The translations under genes and the position numbers were made by a program. A model generated the notes under the pieces. That model was not told the DNA's origin, searched no databases, and saw nothing but the letters and a program-made list of their open reading frames with translations. Shown here in pieces: positions 46,569 to 57,632 of a DNA stretch of 64,000 nucleotides. The number at the start of each line of letters is the position of its first letter. The stretch's first letter is position 1. This DNA is from Adiantum capillus-veneris. Its lineage: Eukaryota > Streptophyta > Polypodiopsida > Polypodiales > Pteridaceae. The stretch lies in NCBI GenBank assembly GCA_014529385.2, contig CM043959.1, forward strand, positions 89,723,529-89,787,528, in the 5' to 3' direction.

Positions 46569-48840
46569 ATGTCTTCCATCGGGAATGTGAGCGGTGATGT
46601 TGGTGTCTCAAGCCTGGCTTCCTTGAGGAGACCTCCTACCTAGATGCCAGGTCCTGCTTCGTAGGGCACCACTTCGCAGGGCAAGCGAAAGGCAGGTGGA
46701 AAAAGTCTAGGACCCGAGTGGAATTTTGCCACAAATTTAAATAAGTATCAAGATTGGAAATGTAACTTTTGTGGCGAAGAGAAATCTGGAGGAGCGCCAA
46801 GAATAAGGGATCATTTGCTAGGTGGCAATACCAGAATCCAAGGAGGAAAGTGCAAGGGCGTAGGTGCAGAAGAAGCAGCTATGCGCTTAAAAGCTTTAAT
46901 TGGTAAGCTCATTTCCACGAGCAAAAGATCAAAACTCTCTACTTTTGACCATCACACCCCGGTATCGATAAGATCAAACCAGTATGAGGGATCATTGGGT
47001 GTAACGCCCACTAATGGAAGCACTCAAAGCAGGGAACCAACTTCTCATATCGATGGAACTACACCTCCAAACCATGGATCTCCTGACTTTCAAGTAGGAT
47101 CGTCAAAAAGTAGACAGGTTAGCTTACAGACGAGCTTCAAAACGCTTGCCATAGAAGAAGCACAACTTGCACTAGCTAAAGCCATCTATTTCACTTGGGG
47201 ATCATTGGCCATTGTCACCCGTGATGCATGGAAGTCAGCTTGGAAATGCATTGGGGAGTATGGTGCTGGATTTACCTCTCCAACATATCATCATATGAGA
47301 AACCAACTGTTAGATAAATGTTACACAAGCACACAACAAGATATTCAAAGGGTAATATTAAATGCAACAGAACAATCTGGATACACCATAGTTAGTGATG
47401 GTTGGTCCAACGTTCAAAGGCGGCCATTGATCAACATCATGCTTGTATGTCCTCGTGGTGAATGTTTTATCAAAGCTGTGGATAGATCTGGTCAAATAAA
47501 GTCTGGCAGTTTTATAGCTGACATCATTGGCGATACAGTTGAGGAACTTGGAAAAGAAAATGTTGTCCAAGTAATCATGGACAATGCCAAAAATTGCAGG
47601 GCTGCAGGTAGGATACTTGAAAGTCGCTTCTCTCACCTATATAGTGCTAGTTGCAGTACACACAACTTGAACTTGGTATTGCAAGATTGGTACAAGAGGG
47701 AGGACACATAGTGGTTCAAATGGATAGTAGACAATGCTCACTTAATAGTCAAGTTTCTTTTGAAGCGTTAGAGGGTTCTTGACATGTACCGTCAAAGGAT
47801 GTCTACTATGTTAAAACTGCCGTGCGAAACTAGATTTTGCACCAACTTCTATACGGTAGAATCACTAATAAAAAATAAGAATGCTGTGATGGAGACATTT
47901 GTTTGTGCCCCTTTTTCAGAATGGGAGGCCGGTCAAAGGGAGAAGATAAAAAGCAAAATAGGGGTGATCAGAGATCTACTAGCTGATCGCCACTTCTGGG
48001 ATGATGTGGTGGATGTGCACAATGTCATGATGCCAATTATGCTCGCATTACGCCAACTGGATTCTGCCTTGCCTAACATAGATAAGGTGTGGATGGCTTG
48101 GTGGACTGTTCAAGAAAGCCTTGAAAATCTAGAGGAGATCCAGGAGCCAACTGTGAAGCCTTGGAAGACACCATTCACTCAAAAGAGGAGAGAAATTTTG
48201 AGAAAGTATGTGCATGGTCGATGGGTTGGAGCACATAGTCCACTACACAGCGTAGCTTTCTTATTGGATCCAGAGTATTGGGCAATGGAAATAGACAAAC
48301 TTGATGAGGAGGTGCTGGAAGACTTTTATGATGTGATAGGCAGGTTTTATGATGATCCCGATGAGCATGCATCAGCTATTACTGATCTTATGAAGTTTAA
48401 ACTCAAAGAGGGTAAGTTTGGTACAGAATTTGTGTAGAAACTTGCCATGGAGCAACCAACGTGGAAGTGGTGGATGATGAATGGTGGTAGTGCACCCACC
48501 CTTAAACGCCTAGCTGTTAGAATCCTAGCCCAATTCAAGTTCTGAGAGAAACTGGAGTACATATAAATATGTATATTCCACCATCAGAAACCGCCTTCTA
48601 AATTCAAGAGCTGAAAAATTGGTGTATATGTACTGCAACCATCGGCTATTGGCAAGAGTGCAAGCTGAGAACTACAAAGAGGAGATGCCGCTCTGGACTT
48701 ATGATGTAACCAATGATGAGGTGGACGAAGACAGTGAGCTGCAAGGGGAATCTCATGAAGTAGAAACTACATGTACTTTAGAAGAGATTGAAGAGAATTT
48801 GGAAATTGAACCAACTTTGACTCGTCGTCGCAGCAAGTGA
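46569..48840 (+). pseudogene. hAT transposase, broken
   Basis: From ATG 46569 one frame runs to 48437 with TAG codons at 46641 and 46662, a stop at 47709-47711 and another TAG near 47770; a frameshift at about 48540 leads into the frame ending at 48840. Domains in order: BED-type finger (WKCNFCGEE, then RIRDHLLGG, about 46755-46830), the DUF659-type RNase H core with ILNATEQSGYTIVSDGW and VVQVIMDNAKNC, and the C-terminal dimerisation region (SSERNWSTYKYV then RNRLLNSRAEKL, in the shifted frame). Total is about 750 codons, normal for plant hAT transposases. It cuts and pastes the element in the family; here it cannot be made intact. Confidence 0.9.
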
Positions 48841-49141
48841 CGGTGGTTTAATTAATAGATTATCGAATCCATTGAGTGACTTATGTTTAAGTTCAAAAAC
48901 TGTTTATCTTATAAGATTTTTATATATTTAGTTTAAGGTTTAAACATTTGCTTAATAATAAATGAAGGCCTTAAAAACCTTTACAAGGCCACAAATCACT
49001 ATTAAAGCTTCATAATATACAAAGCCCTAACAAATCTTTGCATTATCACATATCATAATTGAAGCTGAAGTGAAGACAATTCACAATTCACTAATAAATT
49101 CTCTCAAGACAACGAGTAAATGTTTTCAAATGTTACAAAAA
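48841..49141. other. Intergenic spacer between convergent genes
   Basis: AT-rich, no ORF. It should hold the 3' ends of the transposase (plus) and the RING gene (minus). Confidence 0.5.
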
Positions 49142-50113
49142 CTATCCAAGTGATAGTGAAATATTTGTGAGAATATCTTCATTCTTCTGTTCACGCTGGC
49201 CTTTAAGCTTATTATAGTCTTCAGACATTTTGAACATTGCATATAGCTTTTTGGATATATCATACTCACATATAGCACAATGAAAGTTATTCATCATGCT
49301 TTGCATCAAGCATGATATATGGTACATATGTACTCATGGCAAGATGAAGTGACCACACCACTCATGAAAGAATGATCTACATATGGGGCAAGGACCACCG
49401 TGCTCACTAGAAGCTGGAGGGGCCTCTATAGATGTTGGGTGCTCAATCAATGTGGCACTATTTTGTTTTTTTATAGTCGCCTCTAACTCTTTTACGTGGC
49501 AAGATAGCACCTTCACCTCCCTTTGCAAGTCTCTATTTAGGGTTGCTTTTGCATGAGAGCCTTGTGTAGCTTGTGATGCTTGCCTGAGTTGAGTTTGAAG
49601 CTCCTCCTTAACTTGGTGCACTTCCATTGATGCACCTTCTAGTGCCAATGACATCTCTTGCCGTGTGACAGTGATTGCACTACTGCGAATGTCCTCAACC
49701 GTCATATGAGGTGTCCTTGAGCTAAAGTCCACTGCTTCACCCAAGACATAATGCATGTATAACATCTTGGCAAACCACAATGGACAATCCATATGATGCA
49801 TAGGATGACCCATAACATCGAGATATATGTTCTCTCCATTGTCTCGTATGTCTGCATTAATGCATTGTGATATCTTGAGTCGGCCTTTCTTGATGTTGTC
49901 ATCTGCAACGCCTGGCCATATGGATTTCACCATTTCTCGATCAATCCTAGTGTTCACCTCTTTCCATTGTGTACCCACTGGGTTGGCCCACTGGGAGCAA
50001 TGAGCTGCAGTTCGAGCGGTGTCGTTCACTCCACCGCCTTGACACATGGATTTGAGACGCTCAAAAGCGCGCTTAGCCCTTTGATTATCATTATCCATAT
50101 CCTTATTAAACAC
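49142..50113 (-). pseudogene. RING-H2 coiled-coil protein carried by the hAT element (one in-frame TGA)
   Basis: A single frame from ATG 50113 to 49142 (about 323 codons) with one TGA at 49334-49336. The N-terminal half has Trp-rich WANPVGTQWKEV and a folded-looking region (about 30-130). A coiled-coil-like stretch follows (about 150-220). The C-terminus holds C242, C245, codon 260 (the TGA), H262, H265, C268, C279, C282. That is exactly C-X2-C-X14-[C]-X-H-X2-H-X2-C-X10-C-X2-C, the RING-H2 spacing, with the third zinc ligand changed from Cys to stop by one base. RING-H2 proteins are usually E3 ubiquitin ligases. The N-terminal family is not recognised. It is convergent to the transposase. Confidence 0.72.
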
Positions 50114-50591
50114 TATACTTCAGTTACGACATACAAACTTAATGATAATCAATTGCTATAATTTTAACCACCATTTTACGACAATCAATTGATATTAGAA
50201 TAACCACCATCTTACAAAAATCAATTGATATAAGAGTAACCACCATTTTTTAAATCAATGAATGACAATCAGTGATTCCACGTGGCTTATTGCTTGAAAC
50301 TTAAGAGAAAAAACAAAACTCATAGAAAATTTGTTGTCTATTGAGATATAAAAAAGTGTTTTTATTACTCATACATCATCCATGGCGCATAAAACCCAAT
50401 TTTTAAAAGTGCTTTTATAAGTCAAAAGTCTCAGAAAACCCTGCTTCATAAAGTACATCATATATCCATAAAAAAAAGGCTATACTCATTTTAGAGGGAG
50501 GGCGTAAGCATCGTTCTGGTTGGGCTTCAAATCTTTCTAATTCTTCGTCCAAAAGTGCCAAGGTCTTTCTGTCTGTGGATTTCTTCCTCAC
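50114..50591. other. Spacer upstream of the RING gene and downstream of the kinase gene
   Basis: AT-rich. Three imperfect ~37-bp units (TCAATTGATATAAGAGTAACC type) occur at about 50147-50255, just upstream of the RING gene start. No ORF. Confidence 0.55.
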
Positions 50592-51433
50592 TCAACCTTC
50601 CACAACAAGCCTAGATATGGATTGTACCTCCACTGAAACCTTATGTTTGAACCAATCTATGCTGTAGTAGTCAGAGAACACTCCACAAAACTTACAAAAT
50701 TGCCACACCCATCCTATGGCGTACACATCTGTGGCCTTGGTCCATGGGCACGGGTGATTGCCATCTAGTAACTCAGGAGCTCGCCAAGGATGAAGCTTTT
50801 TCCAGTTTTCATCGATATTGTTGGTCTTTTGTGTCTCTAAGCCAACACGCAAAGCCAATCCCCAATCAATTATTCCAATACGGGGATGAGATCCTTGGTA
50901 AAGTCCAACATGATGTTCCATGGATGGAGATCATTGTGGATCACTCCCTCGTCATGTGCGAATCGCAATGCCTTCACCAAGGCATGGATCAATGAGGGAG
51001 CATGATTGCACATGCTCTTGATACGTGTTTTTTGGTCTTCAGAGGGCTGCTCCCATTTAAAGTCTTCAGGGATCTTTCCTTTCCCCTCTTGATGCGCTAC
51101 AAGCGTTGTGAAAGAGCCATGTGGAAGGGGCCCTGTCTCCATAAGATCACCTAAAGTTCCCCCATTGAAGTAGGGGAATATCAGAAACCATGGCAACGTT
51201 ACAGAGTGGGCAATACTCCTCACAATCCCTCTATGGTTGAGATATACCCCACTTTCTGATACAAAGCTTTTCCACTGATGCTTGGTTTGTCCTTTGAACT
51301 CCTTGGCACAATAAGTATTCGTTGCAGGAAGGAAACTGATCCCTTTGATTTGAACTTGCCACCCTGTTCCATAAGCCCCTGACCCAAGTTTCTTGATCTT
51401 CTTAATGGACTTATTTGGAATTCCCAGAGTCAT
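50592..51433 (-). pseudogene. Protein kinase carried by the hAT element, one frameshift
   Basis: First frame (51433-50870) gives a kinase N-lobe and catalytic loop: glycine loop LGSGAYG (residues 16-22), YCAKEF with the ATP-binding Lys at 44, and HNDLHPWN with catalytic Asp 168 and Asn 173. A frameshift at about 50880-50920 moves to the second frame (50921-50592), with DWG (Asp present, Phe replaced by Trp) and WRAPELL (APE), then DVYAIG. All catalytic residues are kept, so the ancestor was probably an active Ser/Thr-type kinase. The C-lobe looks short, ending soon after the DVYAIG helix. The ATG overlaps the stop of the upstream ORF (ATGA). The substrate is unknown. Confidence 0.8.
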
Positions 51434-52089
51434 ACTACATTCAAAATTGTATATACGGCTCTCCAGATGAGTGGCAGAAGCAGTAGAACCCGATGGCCCT
51501 CAATGGCAGCCTCCTCAATAAATGGTTCTCCAACTTGGCTGTTCCCCATAACTCTGGTGATAGCCATTCTCATTTTCTTGCTTAGGCCAAACTGTGTGTC
51601 TATGTGGGATGCTCGCCTTGACCTCTCCTTTTCAGCTCTCCATCTAGTGTTCCAATGCTCTAGCTTACCCTTGTCTACTTCTTGAGGGCATTCCTCTTTC
51701 AAATCAGAGGCCACCTTGGAAAAATTGCCCACCCAACTGCTCAGTAATGAGATTATTGATTCGGTTCTTTTGTCTAGATATAACAACAACATTTTGCGGG
51801 CAATCTCACTATATAATGATTGCAATCTAGACTCATCTGCAACAATCTGCGCTATATCGTCGGGATCTAGTGCACTGACGATCGTAATCAACAATTTTCT
51901 AATTTTCTTTTTGAACTCTATCATTGAAGTAGCAGAAGGATCCATTTTTCCTGCAATGGTATTATTGCAAACAACACATTGTGAATTATACCTATGTGCC
52001 ACTGCATTTGGATCTTTTCTACGTGAAAGAAAAAGTGCAGTATAGACCATAGATCTCGTAGGCTTTTGCAGTGACAGACCTAATCCCAA
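51430..52089 (-). CDS. ORF of 219 aa directly upstream of the kinase, unknown
   Basis: An open frame with no recognised domain. It is predicted helical, with KKKIRKLLITIVSALD and IISLLSSWVGNF, then a basic stretch (RWRAEKERSRR), and a hydrophobic C-terminus (LLLLPLIWRAVYTI) that could be a membrane segment. Its TGA overlaps the kinase ATG in ATGA. Polycistronic arrangement is not expected in a plant, so the two were probably one gene: an N-terminal helical domain, a membrane segment, then the kinase, separated by a frameshift or an intron junction. The start is uncertain. Confidence 0.45.
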   Translation of the reverse strand: MGLGLSLQKPTRSMVYTALFLSRRKDPNAVAHRYNSQCVVCNNTIAGKMDPSATSMIEFKKKIRKLLITIVSALDPDDIAQIVADESRLQSLYSEIARKMLLLYLDKRTESIISLLSSWVGNFSKVASDLKEECPQEVDKGKLEHWNTRWRAEKERSRRASHIDTQFGLSKKMRMAITRVMGNSQVGEPFIEEAAIEGHRVLLLLPLIWRAVYTILNVV

Positions 52090-53220
52090 TTGAAACCATG
52101 TGCCAATGCCTCACCGTACAACAACTTACAAACAGATGCTCCTGTCATTCTAGCAGCAACACACCTAGTCGCAATTGCAACCATGTGCCGAAGCATGAAT
52201 GACTGGGAGCAACATAAAACATAGTGACCCTACGTTTTTGCAATGACACACCTAGCCGCAATTGCAACCATGTGCCAGTGCATCCACGCACGATGACTTC
52301 TTTCAAACAGATGCTCCTGTCATTCTAGGAGCAACACACCTAGTCGCAGTTGCAACCATGTGCCGAAGCATGAATGACTGGGAGCAACATAAAACATAGT
52401 CACCCTACGCTTTTGCAATGACACACCTAGCCGCAATTGCAACCATGTGCCAGTGCATCCACACACGGTGAATTCTTTCAAACAGATGCTTCTGTCATTC
52501 TAGCAGCAACACACCTAGTCGCAATTGCAACCATGTGCCAAAGCATGAATGACTGGGAGCAACATAAAACATAGTCATCCTACGCTTTTGCAATGACACA
52601 CCTAGTCGCAATTGTAACCATGTGGCATTGCATCCACGCACGATGTCTTCTTTTAAGATTCAAGCATATGAAGCATTATGAAATTATTTGAGCACACATT
52701 CATGCATTAGATGCTACCGTCAATCTAGCAGCAACACACCTAGTCGCAATTGCAACCATGTGCCGAAGCATGAATGACAGGAAGCAACATAAAACATAGT
52801 CATCTTGCGCTTTTGCAATGACACACCTAGACACAATTGCAACCATGTGCCAATGCATCCACGCACGGTGACTTCTTCAAACAGATGCTTCTATCATTCT
52901 AGCAGCAACACACCTAGTCGCAATTGCAACCATGTGCCGAAGCATGAATGAATGGGAGCAACATAAAACATAATCACCCTACGCTTTTGCAATGACATAC
53001 CTAGCCGCAATTGCAACCATGTGCCACTGCATTCACGCACGGTTACTTCTTTCAAACAAATGCTCCTGTCATTCTAGCAGCAACACACCTAGTCGCAATT
53101 GCAACCGTGTGCCAAAGCATGAATGACTGGGAGCAATATAAAACATAATCATCGTACACTTTTGCAATGACACACCTAGCCGCAATTGCAACCATGTGCC
53201 AGTGCATCCATGTACGATGA
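52062..53220. repeat. 175-bp tandem array built from two ~87-bp subunits
   Basis: The A subunit start CTAGTCGCAATTGCAACC recurs at 52165, 52340, 52515, 52740, 52914 and 53089 (steps 175, 175, 225, 174, 175). The B subunit start CTAGCCGCAATTGCAACC falls about 87 bp after each. A and B share their first half and differ in the second (AGCATGAATGACTGGG in A; GCATCCACGCACGATG in B). The 225-bp step carries an extra ~50 bp. It lies between the kinase locus and the right hAT end. Confidence 0.92.
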
Positions 53221-53416
53221 TTTGATAAAAGAAATTTTATACCTTTACGTTTTAACGCAAAAAACTCAAAAAGACATCAATAAAATAAGGAAGGGTTTAA
53301 AAAATTATTGCTACACTGCTTTGAGAATGTGGAAAGCTGCCAAAAATTTTGGTGAAGAATTTTCAATGTACCTCTTTTGTGAAAAAGACAAGCATCGGCG
53401 TCGCCTTTATATAGCC

Positions 53417-53464
53417 ACGGCAGGCCCGACGGGCCAACTAATTAGCCCGGCGGGCTACGAGCCG
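53417..53464. repeat. hAT subterminal GC-rich motifs, right
   Basis: GGCCCGACGGGCC and AGCCCGGCGGGCT, palindromic relatives of the left-end CCCGGCGGG motifs, about 120 bp from the right terminus. Confidence 0.65.
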
Positions 53465-53586
53465 GTCTCCAGGTCTCCCTGGAGGTCAAAAAAGATGAAT
53501 GTCAATTAACATAATATTTGTTATTTTGCATTTCTATTGTTATTAACCTGAAATTATAGTGTGATCACGTCATTTTGAAATCCCTG

Positions 53587-53594
53587 CTGGTGAA
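53587..53594. repeat. hAT target site duplication, right (CTGGTGAA)
   Basis: Exact copy of 45277-45284, next to the terminal CCCTG. Confidence 0.95.
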
Positions 53595-53932
53595 AGGTTG
53601 CTAGCACTATCATTCTATTGAAACTGTTCTCGTTCTCTCTTTCTAAATGATCTTTTTGCCTTGACTTTTCACTACTATAAATTTTTTTTATATCTCTATC
53701 CACCAGGATACTCGAAACTCACTGCAAGAATGAAGGTCTTCTCCCTAGTAAAAAGGGCCCCAATCTCGAAGAAATTACGACTTGCTTGAGAATTAGAGAA
53801 TGTCTTTCCAAGTATCTCACTTAGGATTAGGCCTTATCTTCATAGGGCTGTAAAACTCAAAAAGAAGTTGCTCTTTATATAATCTATGTTGGTCTGTCTA
53901 CTCTTCTCATCAATAAGATGTTGATCTAATTT

Positions 53933-55280
53933 TTGGTGTTAAAATATTTGCAAATTATCTCCCTTTCCCAAGGTCTTACTCTCCCTATGGAACCCCTTTC
54001 CTTTGCTTCTCTACTTGTGCTGAAATGTATCCAAGATAGCAAAGCTTCAACTTTAATTGTTGATACCTCAAAAGATTCTAGTCTGTCACTTGTTCAACTT
54101 ATTTCGTTTGACCAATGGGTGAAAGTTCTAGTCCTCCTCGTTAAGAATAAAACTGAGGGTATCAACATGCTGCTAGAATTTACTTCTAACTTGGCTGGTA
54201 TGTCCAAAGCACATTCAAAAATTAGCTTCCTTATCTTCTAAAGCTGGCTCAGAATTATTCAATCTCCTCAGAAAATTTTATGGGCGTAGTCCCATCTTTG
54301 TTACTACTCCAATAGTCCCTCCTCCTAACAGCCTTTTTTGTAGAGATGCTGCGGCTTTGGAAGCTGTAAAAGAATTTCAAAAGGACCTTTGTTCACTCAG
54401 TGAAACTTCCCTTTTGGATATGGTGCCTAAGGTCTCTAGTGTCTTTCCTTTTTTTACCTTCACGTCAGATTGAAGTAGAATCCCTGGGTGTAGAACACAG
54501 ACTTTGGTTGCTCCCTAATAAAGGATTTCTCGCTCCCATTTCTATGGAAACTTGGGTCTTCCCTGCCAGCCTGGCACCTACCACTATAGAAGAATGCAAG
54601 ATTAAAGTTCTTAAAGGGATTCAGCTTCTGGAAAAAGGTGATCTAATTAAAGCTCCGTTCAATATGAATTTACTTGACAAAAAAAAAAACGGATCTAATA
54701 GAAGTTTATATGCAAGAACCAAAGGAATGATGACCTTTAGCAAAAACAATGCTGATTACTACACTGAAATGGTGTGGAATGTGTTCAGACCTTACCTTAA
54801 GTGTGAATGCAGATTTTTAGATCCGAAAGTTGCATGCGAGTCGAGCATCATTTGGTTTGACCATGCTATTTGGTACACCCTCAACAATCTTCCAAATATC
54901 TTTCCTGACAAAGCTAAAGAGTTTCATCTATCCCTCTTTTGTTCATGGCTGGTGGACAAGCTACGGATCTGGTCTTAGCTCAAATCGCCCTTATACATTA
55001 CATATCATTTATGTGCAACACTCTCCAAGAGCTGGGCTCTCAAGGTTGTGGCACAATGTTAACCACTTATGGAGGCTATAAAGGAATCAAAGGTATGGTT
55101 GGGAAAATCAAGCCGAATATTGATGATGAAGATACGCAAGTATCCAAACGCCCCAACACTCTTGTCTCCCCGTCGGCTTCTTACACCTCTTTATTGAATC
55201 CCTCATCTAGTGATTCTGTATTTGGTAGAGGGAGAACTAGAAAATTTACTAGAGGTCCTGGCAGAAACCTATCAATCTGA
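53933..55280 (+). pseudogene. Possible ORF1 upstream of the Penelope-like RT
   Basis: Open pieces at 53933-54241, 54400-54978 and 54939-55280 in different frames read as one protein with frameshifts. The middle piece has LLEKGDLIKAPFN and TKGMMTFSKNN. The last ends in a basic Arg/Gly stretch (GRGRTRKFTRGPGRN) that suggests nucleic-acid binding. I do not recognise the family. By position it could be a gag-like or nucleic-acid-binding ORF1. Confidence 0.45.
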
Positions 55281-55629
55281 AATCTTTTGGATATGTGATC
55301 TGCAGGTACGAAGGAACGCTTGGCTGGATTTTCCTACCTCCAAAGAAAGAATCTTGTAATAGAATACTTACACACTGCTTATTTAATAGCAAGATTTTGG
55401 AATGTTTTACTCCCTAATCTATTTTTATTAAATGCTTTAGACATATTTTTGGACCTAATCTATTGCTAAAAGATGTTATGATTGGTTGGAAGTACTTGTC
55501 ACAATGAAGAGTTTCATGTCTGTGTTTGTCACTTGTATCCTAAGTTTTGTAGGTCTTTTACTAACTTTGGCATACATGTAAGTACTTCAAACTCATAAAT
55601 TATAGCTGATACATATGTAAGGAGCCTCC

Positions 55630-57240
55630 TGCGTAAGGGCTTGAATCATATCCCTCCATTTCCGCTAAATCATCAGCTTGCCTTCTTGGCTTTACTTGAA
55701 TGCCTGGCCAATTTGGCTTTAAAACTCCAACTCGAGGTTGAAGATCACTTTCTACTTACATCTACACTTAAAGAAATTTTCTCGAAAAAGATTAGTCTCT
55801 TATCACGAGAGTGGTTAAGTATCGAGTCTTCCTGGCAACTCTCAGTATTAAGATGTCCATCTCTGATATTAAGGAGAGATGGTTCATTGTAGGCCTAGAT
55901 AAAGCATCCAACACTGCTTCCTTTATCTGTAAAAAAATAGCGTTTGATGCTGCTTTTTCCAGACTTAATGGAATTGATTTTCTTAAACTTGATACCTCTC
56001 CTCTTAGAAATTCTACACTTCTAAATGATGAATTATCTGAACTTGGCTATTTTTTCTATCTTTCAAAAAATACCTGTACTCTTCCCAACTTATAAAATTC
56101 ATAAACATAAGTTTAGGTGGATCTCTGATGCATCTAATAGTCTGTTTTCATGTATTACGAATGACATCACCTTTTGCTTAAACTTTATTCTATTAGAAAT
56201 TGAAGCAATTTGCGCCATCAAGCGTAATGAACTTAGAATATTTGTGAATCTAAACTGCTGCCCGTTTTGGATGGTTAAGAATGCAACCGAGGTTTCTATT
56301 AACCTCCCAAAAAACATTTTCTCTATCTTTACGGCAGATAGAACACAATGTTATGAAAATATCCCTCTATCAGGGTCTATTGGTCTGTTTTAATACCCTA
56401 TCAAATCTGATAAAGATTGCTTTTTCCTATAGGGCAACACTTGGTTATACTTGTATCTCGACAAAAAAGAATACATGCTGGGTAAAAAAGTCTAAAATGA
56501 CGACACCTGTCGTTTTTAGAGAAGACGATGTATATAAATATATCTTTTGGCTCCTTAATAATTGTTGTCTCCAAATTGGGAATACTTGGTTTAAACATAT
56601 TTTAGGGATCCCGGTGGGATTTTCTTGTTCTCCTGTTATGTGTAATCTTTATCTTTGTCATTTTGAATTCCAATGGCTCTTAAAAATGATGAGTGACCCA
56701 GCCAGGGCTTTGTTACTTTCACACTTTATTCATACGTTTAGGTTTAGAGATGACCTATGTAGCCTGAACAATCCCATGTTCAAAGAAATGCTTAGAGAGA
56801 TTTATCCAACTTGTCTAAATATTGAACCTACCTTCTTAGATAGAATAATGAGGCTTGATAAATGGTTTGTCTGTAGAACTCACTTCTTGAATATCAAGAT
56901 TACTTTAACTCCCCCATTCTTGGGTAGTTTTTATACTCGTTTCTTCTGGAAAAGAGAAAATCTCAAGATAAAATCCTCTCTATTTACCAAAAGGAAAAGC
57001 AATAGACCCTTTAAAAACTCCTTACACACATGTCTAGGAATGGTGTTCCTTATAGTTTATGCCTCGTCAAACAACTTTTCAGTGTATGAAGAAATCAACA
57101 CTCTGATTACCAAGTTTATCAACAATGGGTTTCCTAAAAAAAATGATCTTGTTGCATGTATCTACAATTCCTTAAAAATGCATAAATGGTCAGGCCTTAA
57201 GTATGACCTACAAAACTTGATTAGTCTCATTAAACCATAA
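55630..57240 (+). pseudogene. Penelope-like reverse transcriptase, broken, no GIY-YIG domain seen
   Basis: Overlapping frames (55641-55892, 55811-56095, 56025-56393, 56281-57240) carry Penelope RT landmarks in order: LRKGLNHIPP, FIVGLDKASNTASFICKK, LPTYKIHKHKFRW, motif A FTADRTQCYENIPL, motif B LGIPVGFSCSPVMCNLYL, motif C FRFRDDL (both Asp present; RYIDD is usual) and HFLNIKITL. At least three frameshifts break it. The frame stops at 57238 after a thumb-like region. The family copies its RNA, and endonuclease-lacking members usually prime at exposed DNA ends such as telomeres. No telomeric repeat is attached here. Confidence 0.82.
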
Positions 57241-57373
57241 TAAAATACTCGTCAATAAGTATTTTCGTAAAGAAAACCCTTTCTTTTTTAAAGTTTTTTT
57301 TCTCTTGTCGAGGTAGTAGGCCCATATTCTTGGGGTCTACTACCTCATAGAATATGGTGCCTGGGAATGGGTT

Positions 57374-57425
<52 letters not shown>

Positions 57426-57632
57426 GTCATGGGTCCTTACTCATGTTTCACTACAAATAAGTAGACTGAAAAAGCATGACGTTGATTCTATAAAACTTTT
57501 TTTCTTTTTTTCACCATTACATCTCATTTAACCCATCCATTACATGATCACACAGGCAGCTGTCACAATAGTAACAAATGTTTGGGCGTTTAGCCAAAGG
57601 TAAGATACGATTAACTAAAATCACTCCTAACT
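57241..57632. other. RT to pseudo-LTR spacer with (AC)24
   Basis: Contains an (AC)24 tract at 57375-57422 flanked by the phrase ATTCTTGGGGTCTACTACC and its partial inverse. No plus-strand coding sequence is recognised. The antisense ORF of pseudo-LTR 2 extends into it down to 57517. Confidence 0.6.

Larger units (their letters stand above)
45285..53586 (+). mobile_element. hAT DNA transposon, 8.3 kb, with extra genes
   Basis: Terminal inverted repeats CAGGGATTT at both ends and an exact 8-bp duplication define the element. Layout: subterminal CCCGGCGGG motifs, a 151-bp array, transposase on the plus strand, then on the minus strand a RING-H2 coiled-coil gene and a kinase gene with an upstream ORF, then a 175-bp array and more CCCGGCGGG-type motifs. 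All genes are broken, yet both termini are intact. It interrupts the 5' part of the Penelope-like element. Confidence 0.92.
53595..57240 (+). mobile_element. Penelope-like retroelement body
   Basis: It begins at about 45139, is split by the hAT element, and resumes here. It holds a possible ORF1 and the RT, followed by ~390 bp and pseudo-LTR 2. Body plus downstream repeat gives an element of roughly 7.2 kb. No GIY-YIG endonuclease is visible between the RT end and the pseudo-LTR. Confidence 0.72.
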
